Shown: one piece after another, positions 31,523 to 40,478 of the stretch | Layout: the number at the start of each line of letters is the position of its first letter | How positions within the stretch are numbered: the first letter of the stretch is position 1 | Source: Gaetbulibacter sp. S0825 | GTDB taxonomy: Bacteria > Bacteroidota > Bacteroidia > Flavobacteriales > Flavobacteriaceae | Assembly: GCF_011777505.1 (NCBI RefSeq) | Contig: NZ_JAATJT010000001.1 | Location: 868,001 to 932,000, forward strand | Reading direction: 5' to 3' | Length of the DNA stretch: 64,000 nucleotides | Notes under the pieces: model-generated | The model's database searches: none | The model's input: the letters and a program-made list of their open reading frames with translations, nothing else | What the model was told of the DNA's origin: nothing | Made by a program: the position numbers and the translations under genes

Positions 31523-34500
31523 TTATTCAGTACTGTCAATAGGAACAATGGTTGTGTCTCTTGGAATATCAGCATCTTGACTGTCAAACTCTTCAGTTTC
31601 ACCAGTAAATAGGCGAATAAAGTTGTTGTACTTTTGCATTTCGGCTTCTACAAACGATTGTTCTTCGTATCGCATTAACACATCAATTAACCCTCTATAT
31701 CTTGCAATATCTGTAGATATTTCATCAATATATTGCGTCTGTTTTTCTTGGGATAAAGCACTAAAATAAGTCAAACTTTCTTGATATTTCATGGAAACAT
31801 CTTTATATAGCTGTCTGCCTTTATCATTAGCTTCAACTTCATAATATGCACTAATAAATGGTTCCAGTAGCGTATAGAATCCAAACTCATCGACAGGCAT
31901 TTTTTCCATTGCTAAATCGGTCATTTCTTCAGCTTTATCTAATTCATCTTCGTTGATAAGTGATTCAACTAAACGTGCAATATTACCTCGATAAGAAATT
32001 CCGTTTTTTCGTGTTTCAACATCATGATAAATGCCTTCACCACTATTTCCCCAGTCCCAATTTTTCACTTGCTCATACATTAAATCAGGATCCACTCGTC
32101 CCATATCAAAAGGGTTAGCTCTATCAACAGGCGTTTTTATAGGTACTAATTTGTAGCATAATCCATCTAGCTGTAAATAATCTTTCATCCAAATATAATC
32201 GTCGTCACCAAAAGCTCCGCCTGTAAAATATATTGGACGCTCCCAGTTATTGTTGGCGACAATATCCAACATTAATAGTCGGTTTTTGTATAAGGCGTTG
32301 TCAGTGATAGTTAAATCAATATAAGGCACTATCTCGTCAGCATCTTTAGGTTTTACAATGCCATGTTTTAGTACAGATTCCTTATCCACAGGAACTCTTA
32401 GGTGTCTTGTTGGTAAGTAATTGGCTTCTAAATCTTGACGTCGCATAGCATTTAGGTCATATCCTTTTTGTTGAGCTACATATTTAAATTTGGCTCTTTC
32501 ATTATCACTAGTAATAAAATTTAATGCTTCTTTAATATCTAATGAAACTGAGTCAGGAAGCATCTGTTCTACAGATAAAGCGTCTCTTGTTCCGTATTTG
32601 TACTGGTCATGAGTTAACTGTGATGGAATAGGGTCACTCTCATAAGCTTTACGTTTCATTTGGTCAATATACCAATCGGTTTGAAATAAACTGGTGTTCA
32701 CCACTCTTACATCTGTACGTACGCCTTCAATTTCCTGAATATACCACAAAGGGAAGGAATCGTTATCGCCGATACTAAATAAAATGGCATTTGGCGCACA
32801 GGATTCTAAGTATTTTCTAGCCATAGAAAGGGCTGTTTTTTTACCAGAACGGTCGTGGTCATCCCAATTGTTTGCTGCTAAAATACCTGGAACCAAGACT
32901 AAACAGACTAAGGTTACAGCAGGTGCTAATAACTTGTGCTTTGCGAATTTGGAAAGGAAATCATAAAGTGCATAAGCACCAAAACCAATCCAGATAGCAA
33001 ATACATAAAAAGAGCCAACAACAGAATAGTCACGCTCTCTAGGCTCGAATGGTCGTACATTAGTATATACTTGAATGGCTAAACCTGTAAATAGGAAAAA
33101 CACCAACATGACCCAGAACAGTTTTTTGTCTGAATTAAACATAAAAAACAAACCAATTAATCCTAAAATTAATGGTAAGAAGTAATAGGTGTTTCTGCCT
33201 TTATTGTTAAGTACATCACTTGGTAAGTTGTCTTGAGGCAAGCCAAGATGGATTTCATCAATAAAATTAATACCGCTAATCCAGTTGCCATGCATATCGT
33301 ATTTACCTTGAATATCGTCTTGTCGTCCAGTAAAATTCCACATAAAATAACGCCAATACATATAGCCTAATTGGTATTCAAGCATATAAGCGACATTATT
33401 AAGTAAAGATGGTTTTTCTATATCAAGAAGTTGGCCTCCATATTGTCTCAAGAAATTATGATATTGTTCATAATCAATCTCTCCGTTTTGTACTCTTGAT
33501 CTAAACTCATTCACTATAGATCTCACTTCATTATTCATCTGGTAATCGGGTTTTATCTTGAAGTTTAAAAACCCAGTGTACATCATATAATTTTCGGCGT
33601 GTTCACCACTCCACATTCGAGGCAAAAGAGATGCATGCTCAGAATTGTAATTTTGTTTAGCATTTATGTAATCGTTTACAATAACGTATTTCCCTTTCTC
33701 TAAATCTTTTTCGTATTTAGGCTTATCATCTCCATACGGATTATTTTCATCAAGGTATGCGTATTGATCTGTGAACTGTGGCCCATAAAACAAGTACGTT
33801 TTAGGATATTGCTCTAAGTTATAATAAGCCAATAGTTCTCTAGCGCTAGAAGGATTATTTTCATTAATAACCACATTAGCATTTGCTCTAATAGGCAACA
33901 TTAGCCATGTAGAAAATCCTAAAATTACAAAGGTTAAACAAAAAATACCTGTGTTAATATGCTTGTATTGCTTTTTTCGAGTGTAGTTTAATCCGTAATA
34001 AATGGCAGCTACAATTAACAATCCAGCAATTATAGACCCAGAATTAAACGGTAAACCAATACTGTTCACAAAAAATATTTCTAAGGCACTAAAGAAACGT
34101 AAAATGTTTGGTGCCAATAACTTAAATATAAATAGTAAAATAGCAACTACTACTACATTGGCTACAATAAAGTTCTTTACGGTTATAGTTTTATAATTTT
34201 TAAAGAAGTAAATAAGTCCAATAGCCGGAATCGTTAGTAAGCCCATAAAATGCACTCCAAAAGACAATCCAACAATAAAAGAAATTAATACAAGCCATTT
34301 ATTCCCTCTAGGCTTGTGCATATCCCTTTCCCAACGAAGCCCTAAATAAAACATTAATGCCATAATCATGGTTGCCATGGCATACACCTCAGTTTCAACA
34401 GCATTATACCAAAACGAATCTGTAAAAGTAAAAGCAATACTACCAACTAAAGAAGCTCCAAGAATTGCTTGCCCTTGGCTTAAAGATATTGTTTCACTTT

Positions 34501-34825
34501 TAACAACAACTTTTTGTAATAGCATTGATATAGACCAAAACATAAATGCAATAGTAAATGCACTTGCTGCAGCACTCATCATATTAAGCATTAATCCAAC
34601 TTGAGAGGACTCCATTGCAAATATTGAGAAAAAAGCTCCAAGCATTTGAAAGAAGGGTGCTCCAGGCGGATGTCCAACTTGTAATTTTGACGAAGTCAGT
34701 ATGTATTCTCCAGCATCCCAGTAACTTACTGTTGGTTCTACGGTTAAACTATAAGTTATAAATGCTATTAAAAAAGTGGTCCAACCTAAAATGGTATTCC
34801 ATTTTTTAAAGTTGTTTTGTGTCAT
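31523..34825 (-). CDS. DUF2723 membrane glycosyltransferase-like protein (GT117 type)
   Basis: A protein of 1100 residues. The N-terminal half has about eleven membrane segments, with the acidic motif YWDAGEYI (Asp37, Glu40) in the first outer loop followed by GHPPGAPFFQ. This is the layout of GT-C enzymes such as protein mannosyltransferases, where the acidic residue is catalytic. The C-terminal part (from about residue 620) is soluble, with 'FSIGDNDSFPLWYIQEIEG' and 'RPIYFTGGAFGDDDYIW'. DUF2723 proteins are common in Bacteroidota and are grouped as GT117. Involvement in protein or surface glycosylation is likely but the acceptor is unknown. The NodB deacetylase gene follows without a gap. 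Confidence 0.8.
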   Translation of the reverse strand: MTQNNFKKWNTILGWTTFLIAFITYSLTVEPTVSYWDAGEYILTSSKLQVGHPPGAPFFQMLGAFFSIFAMESSQVGLMLNMMSAAASAFTIAFMFWSISMLLQKVVVKSETISLSQGQAILGASLVGSIAFTFTDSFWYNAVETEVYAMATMIMALMFYLGLRWERDMHKPRGNKWLVLISFIVGLSFGVHFMGLLTIPAIGLIYFFKNYKTITVKNFIVANVVVVAILLFIFKLLAPNILRFFSALEIFFVNSIGLPFNSGSIIAGLLIVAAIYYGLNYTRKKQYKHINTGIFCLTFVILGFSTWLMLPIRANANVVINENNPSSARELLAYYNLEQYPKTYLFYGPQFTDQYAYLDENNPYGDDKPKYEKDLEKGKYVIVNDYINAKQNYNSEHASLLPRMWSGEHAENYMMYTGFLNFKIKPDYQMNNEVRSIVNEFRSRVQNGEIDYEQYHNFLRQYGGQLLDIEKPSLLNNVAYMLEYQLGYMYWRYFMWNFTGRQDDIQGKYDMHGNWISGINFIDEIHLGLPQDNLPSDVLNNKGRNTYYFLPLILGLIGLFFMFNSDKKLFWVMLVFFLFTGLAIQVYTNVRPFEPRERDYSVVGSFYVFAIWIGFGAYALYDFLSKFAKHKLLAPAVTLVCLVLVPGILAANNWDDHDRSGKKTALSMARKYLESCAPNAILFSIGDNDSFPLWYIQEIEGVRTDVRVVNTSLFQTDWYIDQMKRKAYESDPIPSQLTHDQYKYGTRDALSVEQMLPDSVSLDIKEALNFITSDNERAKFKYVAQQKGYDLNAMRRQDLEANYLPTRHLRVPVDKESVLKHGIVKPKDADEIVPYIDLTITDNALYKNRLLMLDIVANNNWERPIYFTGGAFGDDDYIWMKDYLQLDGLCYKLVPIKTPVDRANPFDMGRVDPDLMYEQVKNWDWGNSGEGIYHDVETRKNGISYRGNIARLVESLINEDELDKAEEMTDLAMEKMPVDEFGFYTLLEPFISAYYEVEANDKGRQLYKDVSMKYQESLTYFSALSQEKQTQYIDEISTDIARYRGLIDVLMRYEEQSFVEAEMQKYNNFIRLFTGETEEFDSQDADIPRDTTIVPIDSTE

Positions 34826-34928
34826 AATGGTTGTTTATTACTGATGGCGAATTTAATAATAAAAATATTACACTAGGCTATTTTTAAGTAAACGTTAAGG
34901 GTTTCATATTATTTTCTTCTAAAAATAC

Positions 34929-34958
34929 TTGTGCAAATAAAACTTTGTTATAAATTTG
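34929..34958 (+). promoter_or_regulatory. Promoter of tRNA-Gln
   Basis: TTG (34929-34931), spacer of 19, TAAATTTG (34951-34958): a full consensus match, 19 bases before the tRNA. Confidence 0.8.
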
Positions 34959-34977
34959 CAACCTCAAAATAAGAGAA

Positions 34978-35050
34978 TGGCCTATGGTGTAACTGGCAAC
35001 ACGTCTGGTTTTGGTCCAGAAGAGTCTAGGTTCGAGCCCTAGTAGGCCAA
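34978..35050 (+). tRNA. tRNA-Gln (anticodon UUG)
   Basis: The 73 bases fold as a cloverleaf. Acceptor stem TGGCCTA/TAGGCCA (34978-34984 with 35043-35049) with A as discriminator, anticodon stem TCTGG/CCAGA (35004-35008 with 35016-35020), loop TTTTGGT with anticodon TTG at 35011-35013, and T stem CTAGG/CCTAG. CCA is not encoded. It has its own promoter and terminator. Confidence 0.96.
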
Positions 35051-35051
35051 C

Positions 35052-35080
35052 AAAAATCCAACATTATGTTGGATTTTTTT
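35052..35080 (+). terminator. Terminator after tRNA-Gln
   Basis: Inverted repeat AAAAATCCAACAT / ATGTTGGATTTTT (35052-35064 with 35066-35078), followed by T to 35080. It begins two bases after the tRNA. Confidence 0.88.
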
Positions 35081-35138
35081 GTTTCTAACAATGATCAGAA
35101 CAAAGAATTAGCTTTTTGAGTAAATCGAGCAAAAACCC

Positions 35139-35170
35139 TTGTAAAAATCAATAATAATGTTGTATATTTG
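35139..35170 (+). promoter_or_regulatory. Promoter of rimP-nusA-infB
   Basis: TTG (35139-35141), spacer of 21, TATATTTG (35163-35170): a full consensus match. A transcript from here would begin near 35177 and pass through the hairpin at 35197-35217 before reaching rimP. Confidence 0.75.
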
Positions 35171-35196
35171 CAGCGTTGTAAGAAAAAAGAATAAAT

Positions 35197-35222
35197 GAGG
35201 GGACGATAAGTCCCCTCTTTTT
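35197..35222 (+). promoter_or_regulatory. Terminator-like hairpin in the rimP leader (candidate attenuator)
   Basis: GC-rich 8-base stem GAGGGGAC/GTCCCCTC (35197-35204 with 35210-35217), loop GATAA, then five T (35218-35222). It sits between the promoter at 35139-35170 and the rimP ATG at 35233, so it would stop most transcripts of the operon unless read through. Confidence 0.7.
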
Positions 35223-35232
35223 ATACTAAAAA

Positions 35233-35694
35233 ATGTTCAAAGAGTCAGTTAAAACATTATTAAGTGAAGCACTTGATGAAAGACAGGATTTGTTTTTATT
35301 GAGTTGCGATATTTCAGAAGCTAATGCTATTAAGATAATAATTGATGGAGACAATGGCGTGCTTGTTGAAGATTGTATGTTTATAAGTAGAGCTATTGAG
35401 CATAATTTAGATAGAGAAGAACATGATTTTTCTTTAGAAGTGGCTTCGGCAGGAGCAACAACACCATTAGTTCATAAAAGGCAGTATAAAAAAAATATTG
35501 GCAGAACCTTACAGGTGAATGCTAATGGAGAAAAGTTTGAAGGTGTATTATCTCAAACCAATGAAGAAGATATTGTACTAACATGGAAAGCTAGAGAGCC
35601 AAAACCAGTAGGAAAAGGAAAAGTTACAGTAGAAAAAGAAGTAGCATTGCCTTATCAAAATATAACAGAAGCAAAAGTTAAAATAAAATTTTAA
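35233..35694 (+). CDS. rimP: Ribosome maturation factor RimP
   Basis: Helps assemble the 30S subunit. The 153-residue protein has the family features 'EANAIKIIIDGDNGVLVEDC' near residue 30, the 'SLEVASAGATTPLVHKRQY' segment near 73 (the 'EVSSPG' region) and a C-terminal SH3-like domain with 'GRTLQVNANGEKFEGVL'. Length is normal. It is the first gene of rimP-nusA-infB, 12 bases before nusA, the order conserved across bacteria. Confidence 0.95.
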   Translation: MFKESVKTLLSEALDERQDLFLLSCDISEANAIKIIIDGDNGVLVEDCMFISRAIEHNLDREEHDFSLEVASAGATTPLVHKRQYKKNIGRTLQVNANGEKFEGVLSQTNEEDIVLTWKAREPKPVGKGKVTVEKEVALPYQNITEAKVKIKF

Positions 35695-35706
35695 TCCAGA
35701 ATAATT

Positions 35707-36939
35707 ATGGAAAATATTGCGTTAATTGAGTCATTTTCAGAATTTAAGGACGATAAACTAATAGATCGTGTTACCTTAATGGCGATTTTAGAAGATGTTT
35801 TTAGAAATGCATTAAAAAAGAAATTTGGAGATGATGATAATTTCGATATTATTATCAACCCAGATAAAGGTGATTTAGAAATTTGGCGTAATCGTGTTGT
35901 AGTTGCCGATGGTGAAGTAGAAGAGCCAAATCAAGAAATTTCTTTAAGCGAAGCACGCAAAATCGAACCAGATTTTGAAGTCGGTGAAGATGTGTCCGAA
36001 GAAGTGAAACTTATTGACTTAGGGCGTAGAGCTATTTTGGCATTGCGTCAAAACTTAATTTCTAAGATTCATGAGCATGATAATACAAATATCTATAAAC
36101 AATTTAAAGATTTAGTTGGAGAAATTTACACAGCTGAAGTACATCACATTCGCCATAGAGCAATTATATTATTAGATGACGAAGGCAACGAAATAATTTT
36201 ACCTAAAGACAGACAAATTCCATCGGATTTTTTCAGAAAAGGTGAAAATGTTAGAGGTGTTATAGAAAGCGTAGAGTTAAAAGGTAATAAGCCAGCAATC
36301 ATTATGTCTAGAACTGCGCCAGTATTTTTAGAGAAATTGTTTGAGCAAGAAATTCCTGAAGTATTTGATGGCTTGATTACTGTTAAAAATGTTGTGAGAA
36401 TTCCTGGTGAAAAGGCTAAAGTAGCAGTAGATTCTTATGACGACAGAATTGATCCTGTTGGAGCATGTGTTGGTATGAAAGGCTCTAGAATTCATGGTAT
36501 TGTTCGTGAATTAGGAAACGAAAACATAGATGTTATCAACTATACTAATAATTTACAACTCTATATAACCAGAGCATTAAGTCCTGCAAGAATAACATCA
36601 ATAAAACTTAATGAAGAAACTAAACGTGCTGAGGTTATTTTAAAACCTGAAGAAGTTAGTAAAGCAATTGGTAGAGGTGGTCATAATATTAGATTAGCTG
36701 GTCAATTAACAGGTTATGAGATAGATGTATTTAGAGAAGGTGTTGAAGAAGATGTTGAATTATCTGAATTCTCAGATGAAATCGATCCATGGATAATCGA
36801 AGAATTAGCAAAAGTAGGTTTAGATACTGCAAAAAGTGTTCTAGAACAAGATGTTGATGATTTGGTAAAACGTACCGATCTTGAAGAAGAAACAATCAAT
36901 GAGGTTGTTAGAATTCTGAAAGAAGAATTTGAAGAATAA
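35707..36939 (+). CDS. nusA: Transcription termination/antitermination factor NusA
   Basis: Binds RNA polymerase, lengthens pauses and promotes termination at intrinsic terminators. The protein has 410 residues: N-terminal domain (1 to about 130), S1 domain (about 135-200, 'YTAEVHHIRHRAIILLDDEGNE' type), then two KH domains with 'GACVGMKGSRIHGIVREL' near 256 and 'AIGRGGHNIRLAGQLTGYEIDV' near 322. It lacks the two acidic repeats found at the E. coli C-terminus, normal for Bacteroidota. The hairpin in front of the operon is a possible target of its own activity. Confidence 0.97.
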   Translation: MENIALIESFSEFKDDKLIDRVTLMAILEDVFRNALKKKFGDDDNFDIIINPDKGDLEIWRNRVVVADGEVEEPNQEISLSEARKIEPDFEVGEDVSEEVKLIDLGRRAILALRQNLISKIHEHDNTNIYKQFKDLVGEIYTAEVHHIRHRAIILLDDEGNEIILPKDRQIPSDFFRKGENVRGVIESVELKGNKPAIIMSRTAPVFLEKLFEQEIPEVFDGLITVKNVVRIPGEKAKVAVDSYDDRIDPVGACVGMKGSRIHGIVRELGNENIDVINYTNNLQLYITRALSPARITSIKLNEETKRAEVILKPEEVSKAIGRGGHNIRLAGQLTGYEIDVFREGVEEDVELSEFSDEIDPWIIEELAKVGLDTAKSVLEQDVDDLVKRTDLEEETINEVVRILKEEFEE

Positions 36940-37048
36940 AAAATTATTATATATTAGGTGGATAAAGTAACACGTCGTTAGTTTTTCATCAAATTTTGTA
37001 AGCGCAAAACATAAACAGTTTATACCTGTTTGATATTAAAGGCAATTT

Positions 37049-39775
37049 ATGGCTGAAACAATTAGATTAAATAAAGTACTAAGGGAATTGAATATCTCTA
37101 TAGATCGTGCTGTTGATTTTTTAGAAACAAAAGGCATCGAAATAGAGAAACGTCCTACTACTAAAATTACTACAGAAGTGTATGATATTCTTTCAGGAGA
37201 ATTTCAAACAGATGCTAGTAAAAAAGTAGCCTCTAAAGAAGTAAGTGAAGCAAAGCTTAAAGAAAAAGAAGCTTTGAGGTTAGAACGTGAACGTGAAATC
37301 GAAGAAAAACTTAAAAAAGAGGAAGCTGCTAAAAAAGAAGTTGTAAAGGCAAAAACAACACTTGAAGGGCCAAAACAAGTTGGTAAAATTGATTTAGAAG
37401 AACCTAAAAAAGTCGACACTACCAAAAAAGAAGAACCCGCTAAAGAAGAGCCTAAAAAGCCTGTTACTAAAGAAAAGTCTACAAAAATTATTGCCAAAAA
37501 GGAAGCTCCTAAAAAAGTAGAGGAAAAGGTTGAGGTAATAAAGGAGAAAAAAATAGTTGCTCCAAAAGTAGAAGAAACAGAGCAGCCAAAAGAGGAAAAA
37601 GTTGCTACTAAATATCAAAAACTTACTGGTCCAAAAATTTCAGGAGACAAAATAGATTTGTCTAAATTTAATAAGCCAAAGAAAAAGAAAGAAGATAAAA
37701 AACCAGATACCAATTCAAGTGCTGACGCTAAAAAGAAGCGTCGTCGTATAAGTAAAGTTGGTAATGGTAATGCTCCTGGAGGACAAAGAGGCCAGCAACG
37801 AGGAGGAAATAGAGGCGGTGCCAAAGGAAGAGGAGGGCAACGTCGTCCACAAGTAGTAAAAGAAGAGCCAAGTGCAGAAGAAGTACAAAAGCAAGTAAGA
37901 GAGACCTTAGAAAAGCTACAAGGAAAATCTAGTAAAGGTAAAGGTGCGAAATACAGAAGAGAAAAAAGAGATCAACACCGTCAGCAAACAGAAATTGATC
38001 AAGAAATTGCAGCAGCAGAAAGTAAGACAATAAAGGTAACCGAATTTGTTACAGCAAGTGAGATGGCTACAATGATGGATGTTTCTGTTACTGAAATTAT
38101 TTCAGCATGTATGTCGCTTGGAATGATGGTAACTATGAACCAACGTTTAGACGCCGAAACGTTATCAATAGTTGCTGAAGAGTTTGGTTATGAAGTTGAA
38201 TTTGTCACTTCAGATATTGAAGAATCAATTGAGGAAGTTGAAGATAAAGAAGAAGATTTATTGCCAAGAGCACCTATTGTAACCGTAATGGGTCACGTAG
38301 ATCATGGTAAAACATCACTACTTGATTATATTCGTGAAGAGAATGTAATTGCAGGAGAGTCAGGAGGTATTACTCAGCATATCGGTGCTTATGGTGTAGA
38401 ATTAGCAAATGGTCAAAAAATAGCATTTTTAGATACTCCTGGTCACGAGGCCTTTACAGCAATGCGTGCTCGTGGAGCTCAAGTTACAGATATAGCAATT
38501 ATTGTCGCAGCAGCAGACGATGATATAATGCCACAAACTAAAGAGGCAATCTCCCATGCTCAGGCAGCAGGAGTTCCTATAGTTTTTGCAATAAATAAAA
38601 TCGATTTACCAGCTGCTAACCCAGAAAAGATTAAAGAGGGATTGGCTGGTATGAATTTATTAGTTGAAGATTGGGGAGGAAAAATCCAATCGCATGATAT
38701 TTCAGCTAAAGTAGGAACTGGTGTAAAAGAATTATTAGAAAAAGTATTGCTTGAAGCTGAATTATTAGAGCTAAAAGCAAACCCAAATAAACCTGCAGTT
38801 GGAACTGTAGTTGAAGCTTTCTTAGATAAAGGACGTGGATATGTTTCTACAATTTTAGTACAAGCAGGAACTTTACGAGTTGGAGATTATGTATTAGCTG
38901 GTAAAAACAGTGGTAAGGTAAAAGCAATGCACGATGAACGTGGAAATGATGTTGAAGCAGCTGGACCATCAACACCAGTATCTATTTTAGGATTGGATGG
39001 TGCACCACAAGCAGGGGATAAGTTTAATGTGTTTGAAGATGAGCGTGAAGCAAAACAAATTGCTGCAAAGCGTACGCAACTTCAACGTGAGCAATCAGTA
39101 AGAACACAACGTCATATTACACTTGATGAAATTGGACGACGTATTGCATTAGGAGACTTTAAAGAGCTTAACATCATCCTCAAAGGTGATGTTGACGGAT
39201 CGGTTGAAGCATTAACTGATTCTTTCCAAAAATTATCTACAGAAGAGATTCAAGTAAATATTATACACAAGGGAGTTGGAGCAATTACAGAAAGTGATGT
39301 ATTGTTAGCAACAGCATCTGATGCTATTATTATTGGGTTTAATGTAAGGCCAATGGGTAATGCTCGCCAAATAGCCGACAAGGAAGAAATCGATATCAGA
39401 ATGTATTCAATCATTTATGATGCGATTAATGACTTGAAAGATGCTATGGAAGGAATGTTGTCGCCAGTATTTAAAGAAGAAATCACTGGTACAGCAGAAA
39501 TAAGAGAAATTTTCAAAGTATCTAAAATAGGAAGCATTGCAGGATGTATGATAACTAATGGTAAAATTTATAGAAATTCTGGCGTGCGACTAATTAGAGA
39601 AGGAGTCGTTATTTACACTGGAGAACTAGCATCGCTTAAGCGTTTTAAAGATGATGTTAAAGAAGTTTCTAAAGGTTACGATTGTGGTATGCAAATTAAA
39701 AACTATAACGATATTAAAGAAGGTGATGTTATAGAAGCATTCCAAGAAGTAGAAGTTAAAAAGAAATTAAAATAA
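37049..39775 (+). CDS. infB: Translation initiation factor IF-2
   Basis: GTPase that places initiator tRNA on the 30S subunit. The protein has 908 residues. After an N-terminal IF2N domain (1 to about 55), residues about 60-330 are a charged, low-complexity region rich in Lys and Glu, with an Arg-Gly-rich patch near residues 240-268 (repeated RGG/RGQ). A second IF2N-like domain follows near 335-385. The G domain starts with GHVDHGKT at 415-422, then 'DTPGHEAF' and 'NKIDLP'. Domains II, III and C2 fill the rest. It is 109 bases after nusA and ends at a strong bidirectional terminator. Confidence 0.97.
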   Translation: MAETIRLNKVLRELNISIDRAVDFLETKGIEIEKRPTTKITTEVYDILSGEFQTDASKKVASKEVSEAKLKEKEALRLEREREIEEKLKKEEAAKKEVVKAKTTLEGPKQVGKIDLEEPKKVDTTKKEEPAKEEPKKPVTKEKSTKIIAKKEAPKKVEEKVEVIKEKKIVAPKVEETEQPKEEKVATKYQKLTGPKISGDKIDLSKFNKPKKKKEDKKPDTNSSADAKKKRRRISKVGNGNAPGGQRGQQRGGNRGGAKGRGGQRRPQVVKEEPSAEEVQKQVRETLEKLQGKSSKGKGAKYRREKRDQHRQQTEIDQEIAAAESKTIKVTEFVTASEMATMMDVSVTEIISACMSLGMMVTMNQRLDAETLSIVAEEFGYEVEFVTSDIEESIEEVEDKEEDLLPRAPIVTVMGHVDHGKTSLLDYIREENVIAGESGGITQHIGAYGVELANGQKIAFLDTPGHEAFTAMRARGAQVTDIAIIVAAADDDIMPQTKEAISHAQAAGVPIVFAINKIDLPAANPEKIKEGLAGMNLLVEDWGGKIQSHDISAKVGTGVKELLEKVLLEAELLELKANPNKPAVGTVVEAFLDKGRGYVSTILVQAGTLRVGDYVLAGKNSGKVKAMHDERGNDVEAAGPSTPVSILGLDGAPQAGDKFNVFEDEREAKQIAAKRTQLQREQSVRTQRHITLDEIGRRIALGDFKELNIILKGDVDGSVEALTDSFQKLSTEEIQVNIIHKGVGAITESDVLLATASDAIIIGFNVRPMGNARQIADKEEIDIRMYSIIYDAINDLKDAMEGMLSPVFKEEITGTAEIREIFKVSKIGSIAGCMITNGKIYRNSGVRLIREGVVIYTGELASLKRFKDDVKEVSKGYDCGMQIKNYNDIKEGDVIEAFQEVEVKKKLK

Positions 39776-39829
39776 ATCATTTTTTTCGAGAGATTCATTT
39801 TGTGAATTTTTTCGAGAAGTATTTGAAAC

Positions 39830-39857
39830 AAAAAAGCGACCTCAGGTCGCTTTTTTT
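39830..39857 (+). terminator. Bidirectional terminator between infB and the SPOR gene
   Basis: Stem GCGACC/GGTCGC (39836-39841 with 39845-39850), loop TCA, flanked by six A and seven T, so it works on both strands. It lies between convergent genes. Confidence 0.9.
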
Positions 39858-39885
39858 ATGTATTTATTAGTAAAGAACTTTAATA

Positions 39886-40266
39886 TTAATTTTTAAGATT
39901 GATAATAAAAGCGTTTCTAAACTCTTTTTTAATTCTTAGCAAAGCACGATCGGCTTCTAAGCGGGTTTTAAAACTACCAACCCAAATCTTATAATTTGGT
40001 GTTTGAAATTTCATTGACGGATTCCAATCAGAAAACACTTCTTTAAAGTCTGTTTCTGCTTTTTTTGCACCTTGACGATTACCATTATAAATTTGTATTC
40101 TGTAGTTAACAAGTGTTCGGTTAACATCCTTTTTCAATCGTAAAAGGGTTTCAACATCTTTGTCTTGATTTATGGCAACAACACCATCTTGAGCATTACT
40201 CGTATTTACGAATAATACTGAAAATAAGAACGTTAGAATTAAAAATTTATAGCTGTTTTTTTTCAT
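39886..40266 (-). CDS. Secreted SPOR-domain protein
   Basis: I chose the ATG at 40264-40266 because it gives a standard signal peptide (MKKNSYKFLILTF..., ending SNAQ near residue 25); an earlier ATG adds seven residues. The protein has 126 residues. The C-terminal part from about residue 60 matches a SPOR domain: 'VNYRIQIYNGNRQGAKKAET', then 'YKIWVGSFKTRLEADRALLRIKKEF'. SPOR domains bind denuded glycan strands of peptidoglycan at division sites. A role in envelope upkeep is therefore likely, with location in the periplasm. Confidence 0.85.
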   Translation of the reverse strand: MKKNSYKFLILTFLFSVLFVNTSNAQDGVVAINQDKDVETLLRLKKDVNRTLVNYRIQIYNGNRQGAKKAETDFKEVFSDWNPSMKFQTPNYKIWVGSFKTRLEADRALLRIKKEFRNAFIINLKN

Positions 40267-40368
40267 CTTTATTTTTATTTTGTGCAAATGTAAAGTATAT
40301 AAACTTAAACATTATTAGTTTTATTATTTAGAATCCTTATAAATTATGCTTTAACACTTATCTAACAT

Positions 40369-40398
40369 TTCTAAAATCGACTTTAAATGTTACTTTTG
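40369..40398 (+). promoter_or_regulatory. Candidate promoter of the act-cox operon
   Basis: TTC (40369-40371), spacer of 19, TACTTTTG (40391-40398): full -7 match and one mismatch in the -33 box, 80 bases before the chosen actA ATG. Confidence 0.5.
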
Positions 40399-40478
40399 TC
40401 CGAGATTTTTATAACCGAATATTGTCTATTTGTATGAAAAAATCGTACCAAAGTATAGAAGGTAATTCAACTAACGAT

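Noticed and set aside
37204-37824. Several long minus-strand open frames opposite the IF-2 linker
   Set aside because: They are mirror images of Lys/Glu- and Gly-rich low-complexity coding sequence and give Phe/Leu/Ser-rich products without family features.
39781-39820. Two copies of TTTTTTCGAGA after infB as a regulatory repeat
   Set aside because: Short AT-rich words of this size recur by chance in such DNA; the clear terminator is just downstream.
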